Shown piece by piece: positions 1 to 8,856 of a DNA stretch of 64,000 nt. This DNA is from Paenibacillus sp. SYP-B3998. Lineage in GTDB: Bacteria; Bacillota; Bacilli; Paenibacillales; NBRC-103111. The stretch covers positions 186,001-250,000 of the forward strand of contig NZ_JAAIKC010000001.1 in NCBI RefSeq assembly GCF_010820665.1, in the 5' to 3' direction. The position numbers and the translations under genes are program-made. Within the stretch, counting starts at the first letter, position 1, and the number at the start of each line of letters is the position of its first letter. The notes under the pieces were generated by a model, which was given only the letters and a program-made list of their open reading frames with translations, was not told where the DNA came from and made no database searches.

Positions 1-726
1 GGACTCGATAATTTCAAAATGCTTTTAGAGGACGATAAATTCTTGCTTGCGCTGAAAAACAACTTCACCTATACCATCATCGTCGTTCCGGTCGGATTGT
101 TTCTTGCTTTGATTTTATCAGTACTTATTCATTCGCGGGTATATGGAAAGAGTTATTTCAAAATTGCCTTTTTTATTCCGTACATTTCCTCCATTATCGC
201 TCTTGGTGCTGTCTGGAGTGCTTTGTATCATCCTTCTCAAGGGCCCATCAATCGTATTTTAGTCAGCATAGGCATTACGGAACCGCCGAAATGGTTGGCA
301 GATACGCACTATTCGCTCTATGCGATTATCCTTATTTCCATCTGGGCGGCTATCGGGTATCAGATTATTATTTTCATTGCCGGTTTAACGAATATACCGG
401 ACGAACTCTATGAGGCCGCGAGTATCGATGGCGCTACATCTGTGCAGCAGTTTTTCCGTGTGACGCTGCCGTTGTTAGGTCCGACCGTTTCGTTCTTGTT
501 TATCACGACGTTGATGTCCTCCTTCAAGGTATTCGATTTAATATCGTTCCTTACCGCTGGTGGTCCCAATGACTCCTCAACCGTGCTGGTGTACCGGATC
601 TATGAGGAAGGATTTCTGAACTTCCGCATGGGTTACGCTTCGGCGATCTCGTGGGTACTGTTCCTCATCGTCGGTATCATCACCGCGATAACGTGGAAAT
701 TACAAAAACAAAGCAATACGGTATAA
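1..726 (+). CDS. ABC sugar transporter permease, MalF/UgpA type (5' partial)
   Basis: Integral membrane subunit of a carbohydrate ABC importer. The gene is cut by the left window edge: bases 1-18 continue the reading frame upstream of the first ATG as G-L-D-N-F-K, the usual family text just before the periplasmic loop, so the ATG at 19 is not the real start. The visible 241 codons carry about five membrane segments and the EAA loop that contacts the ATPase (YEAASIDGA followed by LPLLGPT, bases about 409-490). It is followed 19 bp later by a MalG-type permease and then a binding lipoprotein, so the three form one importer. No ATPase gene is next to it; a shared MsmX-type ATPase is likely (inference). 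The substrate cannot be read from the sequence. Confidence 0.93.
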   Translation, partial: GLDNFKMLLEDDKFLLALKNNFTYTIIVVPVGLFLALILSVLIHSRVYGKSYFKIAFFIPYISSIIALGAVWSALYHPSQGPINRILVSIGITEPPKWLADTHYSLYAIILISIWAAIGYQIIIFIAGLTNIPDELYEAASIDGATSVQQFFRVTLPLLGPTVSFLFITTLMSSFKVFDLISFLTAGGPNDSSTVLVYRIYEEGFLNFRMGYASAISWVLFLIVGIITAITWKLQKQSNTV

Positions 727-748
727 CAAGGAAAGTTGGTGTAAAGTG

Positions 749-1579
749 ATGAAACAGATCAGCCTATCGAAGCTTGTCACAACGATTCTCATGGCGCTGC
801 TTTCTATCGTTTTTCTGATCCCGCTCTTTTGGATGGTATCGGCGGCGTTTAAGTATGAAGCAGATGTGATGACGTATCCCATTCAATGGATTCCTGTGAG
901 ATTTAATTTCGTGGATAATTTTAAGCAAGTTTGGTTCGGTAAAGTTCCGTTCTCGCTCTTTTATTGGAATTCCTTCAAGCTATCCTTGATGATGACGCTC
1001 TCGACGTTAGTTTTCTCTTCCATGGCGGCCTATTCGTTTACTAAGCTGCAGTTTCGCGGGCGCAATGCGGCATTCATGCTGCTGCTCAGCTGCATGATTA
1101 TTCCGAATGAGGCGACACTTGTCCCGCGCTATCTTTTGTTGAAATGGCTGCACTTGTATAATACGCATACAGGGCTCATTTTCATGGGGATGTTCTCGAT
1201 TTACTTCACGTTTTTGCTTCGCCAATTCATGATGGGCGTTCATAATGAATACATTGAGGCCGCCAAAATAGATGGTGCCGGATATTTTCTCATCTACGCT
1301 CGCATCATGCTGCCATTGACCAAGCCTATCCTGGCCACGGTCGCTATCATTAAATTCATATGGTCGTGGAACGACTACCAAGGGCCGCTTATTTTTCTGA
1401 TCAAACAAAAGCTATATCCGATTCCATTAGGCATTCAACTGTTTAAAAATGAGTTTGCTGATAATTACGCGGTGCTCATGATGGCTTCATTGGCTGCTAT
1501 TGTCCCCTTGCTCATTGTTTTTATCGTCATGCAAAAGCAAGTGATCAAAGGGATTGCCATCGGCGGTGTCAAAGGATAA
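749..1579 (+). CDS. ABC sugar transporter permease, MalG/AraQ type
   Basis: Second membrane subunit of the importer that begins at the left edge, 276 residues. The ATG at 749 is preferred over the GTG at 746 directly before it. The ribosome site is AAGGAAAG about 13 bp upstream, which is loose. About six membrane segments are visible. The EAA loop is YIEAAKIDGAG...LPLTKPI (bases about 1252-1325), and the C-terminus ends in the typical GGVKG. It pairs with the upstream MalF-type subunit. Family assignment is firm; substrate is unknown. Confidence 0.94.
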   Translation: MKQISLSKLVTTILMALLSIVFLIPLFWMVSAAFKYEADVMTYPIQWIPVRFNFVDNFKQVWFGKVPFSLFYWNSFKLSLMMTLSTLVFSSMAAYSFTKLQFRGRNAAFMLLLSCMIIPNEATLVPRYLLLKWLHLYNTHTGLIFMGMFSIYFTFLLRQFMMGVHNEYIEAAKIDGAGYFLIYARIMLPLTKPILATVAIIKFIWSWNDYQGPLIFLIKQKLYPIPLGIQLFKNEFADNYAVLMMASLAAIVPLLIVFIVMQKQVIKGIAIGGVKG

Positions 1580-1684
1580 GGTCAACAGAGTGCACAAACA
1601 ACTCAAAATTGTACACGGATCAAGCAGATCATCCATTGTATGATGCATGTGTAGCCAAAACATAACCTCTGGGGGTAATTCAAT

Positions 1685-3052
1685 ATGAGAAAGATACAGA
1701 CAACTCTTCTTGCCAGCGTATTCATGAGCATGTCAGTCCTAAGCGCTTGCGGTTCGACAGGCGATAACGCTGGTCAGTCATCCTCGACGGCTGCGTCATC
1801 GGCAGCTTCTTCATCTAAGCCAGCTCAAAATATAACACTTAAATATTATAATTGGGATAATGACGTACAGGCGGCTTCGACGAAAAAATTAATTGAAAAT
1901 TTCCAAACCAAAAATCCAAACATTAAGATCGAGCATATCTCATTGGTTCCTAACAATTCTGTTGAAAGCTTGAAAAAGATGGATGTAACAATGTCCTCTG
2001 GTGAACAAGTGGACATTGTGCTGCTGCCAAATATCGAAGAAGTGACGGCAAGAGCTGCACAAGGCGTACTTGCACCGTTGGATGATTTATATCAAAAGGA
2101 TAATGTAAAGGCAGAGGATGAGTATTACATTAATCCGAAGTTCAAGGGTAAATACTATGCGACGATGAACACGTCAAGCGATTGGTTCGTTGTGTTGAAC
2201 AGCGATGCCCTTAAAGAAGCCAATCTGCCTGTACCGACGTTCGGTTGGACATGGGATGATTTCCGTGATTATGCGAAGAAATTGACGAAAGGAGATGGCA
2301 ACGACAAGCGTTACGGGGCTTACTTCCATTCTTGGGGCGAGTACACCAATCCAATTGTCTACACGGATAAGAAGAACCCGTATTTAACGGCAGAATTGAA
2401 ACCGCAATTCGATGATCCTTCGTTCAACTATTATTTTAATCTTCGCCGAGCGATGGAAAAGGACGATAAATCCGTGAAGCCGTTATCTGATGTCATTGGC
2501 GCGAAGTTAAACTATACAAATGAGTTTGCAACAGGTAAAGCAGCGATGCTCATGAGCGCTACGTTCATTTTGCCTAACATTGCCGACACAGCCAAGTATC
2601 CGCATACGTTTAAAACGGCTGTTGCTCCGCTTCCACGCTCTTCGAAGGATGCGCCAACTGGCTTAACGAATATCGGTGGGAACTATTCAGCGATTGCCGC
2701 AACATCTAAGTATAAGGAACAGGCGTACCAATTTATTCGTTACATGACCACAGAGCAGGATGCTCGCATCGAATTGTCTGGCTGGAAAAAAGGCGATTCC
2801 AAGTCCGTTATTGAACGTCTGTACGGCGCTAATAAAGACTTAATCGATATCCCTTCATTGACTTTGACATTGAATGATAAGCAAGTGAAAACTTCCTTCT
2901 CCTCAGAAATTGCTGTCTCCTATGGAGCTCAATTGAAGAAAGTCATGGAAAATGGATTTTCCAAGTATATGTTGGATGGCGTTTCTGCAGAGGATGCCCA
3001 GAAATGGATGGTAGATGAAGCGGATAAGGTCATTAAGCAGTCAGCGAAATAA
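1685..3052 (+). CDS. Extracellular sugar-binding lipoprotein (solute-binding family 1)
   Basis: Binding component of the same importer, 455 residues. It has a type II signal peptide with lipobox LSAC (lipidated Cys about residue 22), then a Ser/Ala-rich linker, then the two-lobe periplasmic-binding fold starting at ITLKYYNWDND. GGGGG ends about 7 bp before the ATG. It lies 105 bp after the MalG-type permease and is closed by a strong terminator at 3067-3095, so permeases and binding protein form one transcription unit. The ligand is probably an oligosaccharide released by the neighbouring secreted beta-helix protein, which is inference from position only. Confidence 0.93.
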   Translation: MRKIQTTLLASVFMSMSVLSACGSTGDNAGQSSSTAASSAASSSKPAQNITLKYYNWDNDVQAASTKKLIENFQTKNPNIKIEHISLVPNNSVESLKKMDVTMSSGEQVDIVLLPNIEEVTARAAQGVLAPLDDLYQKDNVKAEDEYYINPKFKGKYYATMNTSSDWFVVLNSDALKEANLPVPTFGWTWDDFRDYAKKLTKGDGNDKRYGAYFHSWGEYTNPIVYTDKKNPYLTAELKPQFDDPSFNYYFNLRRAMEKDDKSVKPLSDVIGAKLNYTNEFATGKAAMLMSATFILPNIADTAKYPHTFKTAVAPLPRSSKDAPTGLTNIGGNYSAIAATSKYKEQAYQFIRYMTTEQDARIELSGWKKGDSKSVIERLYGANKDLIDIPSLTLTLNDKQVKTSFSSEIAVSYGAQLKKVMENGFSKYMLDGVSAEDAQKWMVDEADKVIKQSAK

Positions 3053-3066
3053 AGGTAAAGCAGTCG

Positions 3067-3095
3067 GGATAGGGCGCAATTGCCCTATCCTTTTT
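3067..3095 (+). terminator. Intrinsic terminator of the first ABC operon
   Basis: Perfect 9-bp stem GGATAGGGC / GCCCTATCC with a 6-nt loop, followed by five T. It begins 14 bp after the stop of the binding protein. Confidence 0.93.
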
Positions 3096-3123
3096 GTCAA
3101 TAAGCGGGCATTCCCTTTATAAT
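3094..3123 (+). promoter_or_regulatory. Probable sigma-A promoter of the sensor kinase gene
   Basis: TTGTCA (3094-3099), 18 bp, TATAAT (3118-3123). The -35 box overlaps the T-run of the preceding terminator. Transcription would begin near 3130, which excludes the upstream GTG/ATG-like starts and supports the start at 3166. Confidence 0.7.
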
Positions 3124-3165
3124 AGAAGGACACATTCCGTATGGGGAAGAAGAGGAGATGTTCGC

Positions 3166-4869
3166 ATGATTCCGCAGTTTCGGTTTACTTTTTACCGGCG
3201 CATTCAAATCTCCTTTCTTCTGCTGATTTTGCTGCCGACGGTGCTCGTTTCTTTTTTTAATTACTCAACAACAAACCGACATGTCAAAGAAAAGATAACG
3301 CTTAGCAATGAAGCGGTTCTTGCTATCATGGGTAAGGATTTAAGCAAAATGATTGATGATTTAACGTTCGCCTCTAACTTTTTCGTGCAGGACCCCAATG
3401 TCAGGAAGCAATTGCGTAGTTTTGCTGATGTTGAAGCCATTGATAGCTCTGCAAAGCTAAATAGTTACCAGCAGATTAAAGATTTTTTCAGTATGATTAC
3501 GGCCAAAACGATGAACCGAGAAATTATTATGTTCCTAGCTAATCGCTCAGGATTTATTGTGCAATCGGCTGACAGCTATGAACCTGATGACATCATTCAT
3601 GATTGGAATGCGGTTAGAACACGTGTAGATGCGGACAAACCTCTATTCATTCAATGGCTGGGGTTAGTTGAGGGTGGAGGCAAGCAAGGCCACATTTATT
3701 ATATGTCCCGCGTTTTACGCGATCCTAGTGATAATGCGTTATTAGCTACACTGCTTATCGGTGTGCCTGACGCGTATTTTCGTAAGTTTTTTCAGCAAAC
3801 GCCATCGGAAGCGTTGAGCCTGTTTGATGCCAGTGGCGAGCGAATCGCGGGAAGCGCCAATATTCCGTATGAACGTCAGTCCAAGGATCATCGTAACATC
3901 CGCAGTGAGCTGGTGATCGATAATGCGGGATGGAAACTTGTATACGAGACGCCAAGCTCGCAGGTAACTGGGCAAATCTCTCGTACCTTCTATTTATCTT
4001 TGCTCATTGTATTGCCATTTTTCATTTTATTTTGGCTGATCTCCTTTTTAATTGCTAAGCGGCTTTATCGGCCTGTTCGGTTATTGCAACGAGGCGTTCG
4101 GCAATTCGGCGAAGGCAACCGTGCGATTCGTTTCCAAGCCGAGGGAAAGGATGAGATAGCAGAGCTTGGACAAACGCTCAATGAGATGCTGGAACAAATC
4201 AACACGCTGATTAGTGATATCGAGCAGGAGCAAGAACAGAAGCGGGTGATGGAGCTGCAGGCTTTGTTTGCGCAAATTAGACCACATTTCTTGCTGAACA
4301 CACTCAATTCGATTAAATGCAATCTTCGCCTTGTAGATGACACGGTTCATAGTGGACAGATTGATTCTCTAATGAGCATGCTTCGAGCCTATATGCGTAT
4401 AAATGAGCCTTCTACACTGGAGAGCGAATGTAAGCTGCTTGTTCATTATGTGGATATTATGAAAATGCGCAGCGATCTTGAAGTTTCACTGGATATAACG
4501 CTGGCGGACGCAGTTGCTGACAAAGAAATTCCGAAGCTGCTGCTGCAGCCTATCGTGGAAAATGCGATGGTTCACGGCTTTGCCGAGACCAGGCAGGCGC
4601 AATCGCGCATTGAGGTTGAAGCGATAGTGATGGAGGGAATGTTGGAAATCCGTGTTTCCGATAATGGCATTGGATTGGTAGCATCCAAGCAAACGGAGTT
4701 GAATGAGATGTTGGAGCAAGGCGAGGGGGCAATCCAAGCTTCTTACAAAAGAATTGGATTGTTTAATGTACGGCAAAGGCTTCGTCTTACCTATGGTTCT
4801 ACGGCAATCATGCGACTGGAAACAAATCAAGGCGGAGGAACAACCGTGCTTTTGCGAGTCCCTTTGTAA
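3166..4869 (+). CDS. Membrane sensor histidine kinase, YesM/LytS type
   Basis: Sensor of a two-component system, 567 residues. The start at 3166 has GAGGAG 8-10 bp upstream. Order: membrane segment about 13-32, an extracellular ligand domain to about 275, a second membrane segment (LLIVLPFFILFWLISF), a HAMP linker, the His_kinase domain with the phospho-acceptor His in QIRPHFLLNTLNSI (near residue 373), then a HATPase domain with NAMVHGF and DNGIGL. This layout is typical of kinases that sit beside sugar ABC importers. Its likely partner is the AraC-type regulator at 8857, unusually separated from it by two other genes. It probably senses the imported carbohydrate, directly or through the binding protein (inference). 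Confidence 0.93.
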   Translation: MIPQFRFTFYRRIQISFLLLILLPTVLVSFFNYSTTNRHVKEKITLSNEAVLAIMGKDLSKMIDDLTFASNFFVQDPNVRKQLRSFADVEAIDSSAKLNSYQQIKDFFSMITAKTMNREIIMFLANRSGFIVQSADSYEPDDIIHDWNAVRTRVDADKPLFIQWLGLVEGGGKQGHIYYMSRVLRDPSDNALLATLLIGVPDAYFRKFFQQTPSEALSLFDASGERIAGSANIPYERQSKDHRNIRSELVIDNAGWKLVYETPSSQVTGQISRTFYLSLLIVLPFFILFWLISFLIAKRLYRPVRLLQRGVRQFGEGNRAIRFQAEGKDEIAELGQTLNEMLEQINTLISDIEQEQEQKRVMELQALFAQIRPHFLLNTLNSIKCNLRLVDDTVHSGQIDSLMSMLRAYMRINEPSTLESECKLLVHYVDIMKMRSDLEVSLDITLADAVADKEIPKLLLQPIVENAMVHGFAETRQAQSRIEVEAIVMEGMLEIRVSDNGIGLVASKQTELNEMLEQGEGAIQASYKRIGLFNVRQRLRLTYGSTAIMRLETNQGGGTTVLLRVPL

Positions 4870-4949
4870 AAATACTTCACAAAAGGGTAAAAAATATGCC
4901 TTACTATGAAATGGTATCCGGCCTATAGTGGAGAAGTTAAGTAAGGATG

Positions 4950-4961
4950 TAAGCGCTTAAC
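4950..4961. promoter_or_regulatory. LacI/CcpA-type operator candidate, copy 1
   Basis: TAAGCGCTTAAC with an even-symmetry centre GCGC, 25 bp before the start of the beta-helix gene. The same 12-mer occurs at 13814-13825 before the ugp operon. It resembles a catabolite-repression site but deviates from the cre consensus, so a LacI-family regulator is equally possible. Confidence 0.5.
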
Positions 4962-4985
4962 AATATTATGGGGGAGGGTGAAGTA

Positions 4986-7634
4986 ATGAAACATGTTCGA
5001 AGGTTTACAGCGATTTTATTAGCATTGTTGCTTAGTTTGGGACTCGTCCCTATTGCTGCACCACCGCTTGCTCTAGCAGCTGGGAGCACGTACTATGTCG
5101 ATGCTTCAAGAGCCGACGATAGCGGGAATGGATTAAGTCCTTCCGCTGCCTGGAAGTCATTAGGCAAGGTAAACAGCACCACCTTTCAACCAGGGGATCG
5201 TCTATTGTTTAAAACGGGTGGCGTGTGGACAGGTCAGCTATGGCCCAAAGGTTCGGGAGCTGCAGGTAGTCCTATCGTCATCGATCAGTACGGAACAGGC
5301 AGCAAGCCTGTAATCCATGGCGCTGGTAATAGCTACAATCAGACGATATCCAAATCAACAACGACTTATAATACGGGCACAGTGCTGCTGAAAAACCAGG
5401 AGTACTGGGAGATCAATAATCTGGAAGTGACGAATGACGAAGATTTTGCCACGGATAACAATGATACATCTGCCCTCAGAGGCGGGATCTACTTCGTTAT
5501 CGATTCCAACGAATCGGATCGCTTATACAGCCACATTTATATCCAAAATTGTTATGTTCATGACGTAGACTCTTATAATAATGCAGGTTCCAAAGAAAAT
5601 GGAGCGATCATTGGTGTGATTAAAGGAACCTCCGCGACCTCGCAAGTGACAAAGGCTCGTTTCGACGATCTGCGAGTTGTGAACAACACGATTGATAAAG
5701 TAGACCGTGTCGCGATTCGATTGGCGGCTCATGCCAATTATGTAGGCGATGACAGCTTTTCTACAACAGCGACGTACAAGTACGGCAACTGGAATACGAA
5801 CGTCTACATTGCGAATAACGTGATGTCTGATGTGGGTGGAGACGGTATTATTTTGAGGGATACCGATGGAGCGGTTGTTGAGTACAACACGCTTAACAAT
5901 TTCAGTAAGCGTATTTCCAGCGCAGCAGCCGGAATATGGACGGCCGTTTCGAAAAACTCCGTTTTTCAGTACAACGAGGTGTATGGAGGTCCAGCTTCTA
6001 ATCAAGATGGATGCGCTTATGATTTGGATGAATTTTTGGAGAACGATGTCTACCAGTACAACTATAGCCATGACAACCCAATGGGCTTCATGCTCTTCAT
6101 GGGAACGAACAAGAATGATATCGTTCGCTATAATGTTAGTCAGAACGATGGCCTAATTTGGCGCCATTTTGCCTTTAATGAGTTGTCCCCGGCATATGTG
6201 TACAACAATGTTTTTTACTATAACAGCGCAAGCAGTGCCATTAATGGAGATACGTCCGTGAAGACGGGCTACAACTTCTACAATAATATTTTCTACAACA
6301 CGAATCCATCACAGACAACGAACTGGAACTGCACAGGCTGTTGGAACGCTTTGACTTACAACAAAAATGTGTTCTACGAAGCAAGCGGTAACCATTCCAC
6401 TAATGAGCCGACCGATACGGGAAAAATAACGGCAGATCCACAATTCGTGAATCCAGGCGGTGCGACTCTGGGACTCGCTTCAGCGGATGCCTATAAATTA
6501 CGCACAGGCTCGCCAGCGCTTGGAACAGGCAAAGTGATCGCCAATAACGGAGGCAAGGACTATTTTGGCAACACGGTATCGGCCACAGCAGCTCCGAACA
6601 TCGGGATCTATAATGGGGCTGGCCTGAGTGTTACAGCTCCTTCACCTTCCAAGGCTAATCCGATTGCTGACGCCTATGTACGGGATGGTAGTTACGCAGG
6701 CAATAATTATGGCTCAGCGAGCATTCTCGGGGTGAAAAGTGAAACCTCAAGCTACAACAGGAAAGCGTACTTGAAATTCGATGTTTCGGGTTATTCTACG
6801 ATTTCATCGGCTAAGCTGCGTTTATATGGAGGTAATGGTCAAAATTTTGCAAATGTGAATGCTCAAATTTATGGAACTGCGACGGATAGCTGGTCGGAGA
6901 CAGGCCTTACTTGGAATAATGCTCCTTTGGCGACGACGGGGCTGCTCCAGTCGATGAGCTTAAACAGCATGTATGCATATCGGGAAGTGGATGTTACATC
7001 GTTCGTGCAAGACCAGCTTACTGACGGAGCGGCGTCGTTCATCGTGCAGCAGGCAAATCTTGAAGCGAAGCTCATTGAGTTTTTTAGCAAAGAGAGCAGT
7101 ATCAAGCCTCAGCTTATTATTGTGGGACAACAAGCGCCAGTCTCGTTAACTAAGAGTGCTATAGCCGATGCATACGTACGCGATGGTTCTTATGCAGCAG
7201 CCAATTATGGGAGTGACACCACTTTAGTTACCAAAGACGGCACATCGAGCGGATACACGCGGAAATTGTATTTGAAATTCAATGTATCTGATTTGACTAA
7301 CGGCATTCAGTCAGCGAAGCTCCGTCTTTATGGAGGTAATGTTCAGGACAGCGCAGCTGTAACGGTTCAAGTGTACGGTTCAACGACAGATAGCTGGGTG
7401 GAAGCCAGCCTGAATTGGAACAACGCGCCAGCGGCAACAACCAGTCTGTTGGCAGCTGCCACAGTGAATTATGTACTTGGTTACCAGGAGTTCGATGTGA
7501 CCTCCTTTGTGCAGGATCAACTTATGGATGGCACTGTCACACTTCTTGTACAAGGCGCTAATGACGAGGATAAGACGATACAGTTTAATAGCAGAGAGAA
7601 CACAGCAAACAAGCCACAGCTTGTGATGAACTAA
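4986..7634 (+). CDS. Secreted right-handed beta-helix protein with two DNRLRE/CBM96-like modules
   Basis: Large exported protein, 882 residues. The start at 4986 is chosen over the ATG at 4968 because GGGGGAGGGTG ends 5 bp before it. The signal peptide ends near ALAAG. From STYYVDASRADDSGNG onwards comes a parallel beta-helix with many short N/D-rich repeats (VYNNVFYYNSAS, NFYNNIFYN), the fold used by polysaccharide lyases, pectinases and some glycosidases. Two tandem modules follow, about residues 560-710 and 722-882, each opening with IADAYVRDGSYA..NYGS and containing a DSW....WNNAP core. These match DNRLRE/CBM96-like carbohydrate-binding domains. It lies between the kinase and the regulator genes, so it is probably the extracellular depolymerase or binder feeding this locus. 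The exact enzyme class is not decidable by eye. Confidence 0.85.
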   Translation: MKHVRRFTAILLALLLSLGLVPIAAPPLALAAGSTYYVDASRADDSGNGLSPSAAWKSLGKVNSTTFQPGDRLLFKTGGVWTGQLWPKGSGAAGSPIVIDQYGTGSKPVIHGAGNSYNQTISKSTTTYNTGTVLLKNQEYWEINNLEVTNDEDFATDNNDTSALRGGIYFVIDSNESDRLYSHIYIQNCYVHDVDSYNNAGSKENGAIIGVIKGTSATSQVTKARFDDLRVVNNTIDKVDRVAIRLAAHANYVGDDSFSTTATYKYGNWNTNVYIANNVMSDVGGDGIILRDTDGAVVEYNTLNNFSKRISSAAAGIWTAVSKNSVFQYNEVYGGPASNQDGCAYDLDEFLENDVYQYNYSHDNPMGFMLFMGTNKNDIVRYNVSQNDGLIWRHFAFNELSPAYVYNNVFYYNSASSAINGDTSVKTGYNFYNNIFYNTNPSQTTNWNCTGCWNALTYNKNVFYEASGNHSTNEPTDTGKITADPQFVNPGGATLGLASADAYKLRTGSPALGTGKVIANNGGKDYFGNTVSATAAPNIGIYNGAGLSVTAPSPSKANPIADAYVRDGSYAGNNYGSASILGVKSETSSYNRKAYLKFDVSGYSTISSAKLRLYGGNGQNFANVNAQIYGTATDSWSETGLTWNNAPLATTGLLQSMSLNSMYAYREVDVTSFVQDQLTDGAASFIVQQANLEAKLIEFFSKESSIKPQLIIVGQQAPVSLTKSAIADAYVRDGSYAAANYGSDTTLVTKDGTSSGYTRKLYLKFNVSDLTNGIQSAKLRLYGGNVQDSAAVTVQVYGSTTDSWVEASLNWNNAPAATTSLLAAATVNYVLGYQEFDVTSFVQDQLMDGTVTLLVQGANDEDKTIQFNSRENTANKPQLVMN

Positions 7635-7731
7635 GTTGTTCTTGATGGACTGACATGAATCTGAATCCAGAATAAAGTTGTTTTCTAAGAACTTTGCTGA
7701 TTTTTAACAGAGGGTTGTTTTAGCTAGTTCG

Positions 7732-7760
7732 GAAGGGTGATCTTGTAAAGCACCCTTCTT
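7732..7760 (+). terminator. Probable terminator of the beta-helix gene
   Basis: 8-bp stem GAAGGGTG / CACCCTTC with an 11-nt loop. The T-run after it is weak (TT-AC-TCTT), so termination may be partial. Confidence 0.55.
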
Positions 7761-7820
7761 ACTCTTAGATGATCAGGTATTTAAAGCGGTACGGTTAAAC
7801 AAAAACGAGGAGGACTTGAT

Positions 7821-8792
7821 ATGCGTTATAAATACGCAGCTGCAGCGGTCTTCCTTATGATCGCGCTCGGGTGTGCAGGGTACTGGTTTGCGGAGAACAA
7901 AATTCAGCTCCACGATGATACGGTTATTGCTCTTGTAAATGGAGAACCCATAGCGTATAGGGAAATGCTGCAAGTATTGAAGCCCCTGCGCAGTACAGTT
8001 TCTGCTGAGAAGTTGAAAGAGAACGCGCTAGATGAGCTGGTTAAAATAAAAATCGAGCAGCTGTGGGCCAAGCAGAAAGGGCTTGTGGACCAAATCGATT
8101 ATGAACATTTTCGTGCAAATTGGATCAATGAAAATAACCGGCGTAAAGAGGCGCTAGCTAAGAAGGAGCCTGTCTACGGACCGAAGCAATATACAGAGGG
8201 AGATTATTACCGATACCTACATACGAATCTACAGATTCGGCTGAAGGAAGCGCATGGCAAGGAGGAGTTCGTCTTGACTTCTGAACAGCTTATAGCACGC
8301 TATGAGTCTACGAAAGAACGTACATTCAAAAAGCCTGCCTCAATCCGCATTCAGAAAATTGTAGTAGCCTCAGCAGGTGATGCTGCTCAAGAGAAAATCA
8401 ATCAGGCCGCGGCAAAGTTAGCGCAAGATGAGGATTTTGAACAGGTTGCTCAGGTGTATTCGACGCAACCTAGGATCGAGCAGTTTTTTGACGCGTCGAG
8501 GCGTAAAATAGATTTGGAAAATGATCAAGTTGTCGTAGAAATTGCCGATAAACTGGTCATTGGCCAAATTAGCGATGTTATTCAAGATCGAGGGATGCTG
8601 ATGATCATCAAATGCATAGAGCGAGTAGAAGGTGGTTATGAAGCATTTGATAAAATGAAAGCCAATTTGCAAGCGATCTATACAGATGAGCAGTTTGGGA
8701 AGCAGCTAGAAGCTCGCAAGAAGGAAGCGACGGTGGACATTAGGCGTGAAGCGTATGATCGGGTAAAAATAGATGCGATTAATGGACAGTAG
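7821..8792 (+). CDS. Membrane-anchored SurA/PpiC-like foldase (parvulin family, divergent)
   Basis: 323 residues. ACGAGGAGG lies 8 bp before the ATG. It has one N-terminal hydrophobic segment ending in ALGC. This is only a poor lipobox, so a signal anchor is as likely as lipidation. A SurA_N-like helical part follows (VNGEPIAYREMLQVL), then a C-terminal region resembling a rotamase (ASIRIQKIVV...AKLAQDEDFEQVAQVYST). The classic parvulin active-site His residues and the GDLG motif are not obvious, so it may be a chaperone without isomerase activity. Position directly after the secreted beta-helix gene suggests a dedicated folding helper for it (inference). Confidence 0.7.
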   Translation: MRYKYAAAAVFLMIALGCAGYWFAENKIQLHDDTVIALVNGEPIAYREMLQVLKPLRSTVSAEKLKENALDELVKIKIEQLWAKQKGLVDQIDYEHFRANWINENNRRKEALAKKEPVYGPKQYTEGDYYRYLHTNLQIRLKEAHGKEEFVLTSEQLIARYESTKERTFKKPASIRIQKIVVASAGDAAQEKINQAAAKLAQDEDFEQVAQVYSTQPRIEQFFDASRRKIDLENDQVVVEIADKLVIGQISDVIQDRGMLMIIKCIERVEGGYEAFDKMKANLQAIYTDEQFGKQLEARKKEATVDIRREAYDRVKIDAINGQ

Positions 8793-8856
8793 GAGATTAT
8801 GCATACAGAGGGCCGATAGGCTCTCGAATGAAGGAAAATGCTAAGGAGGAATGACG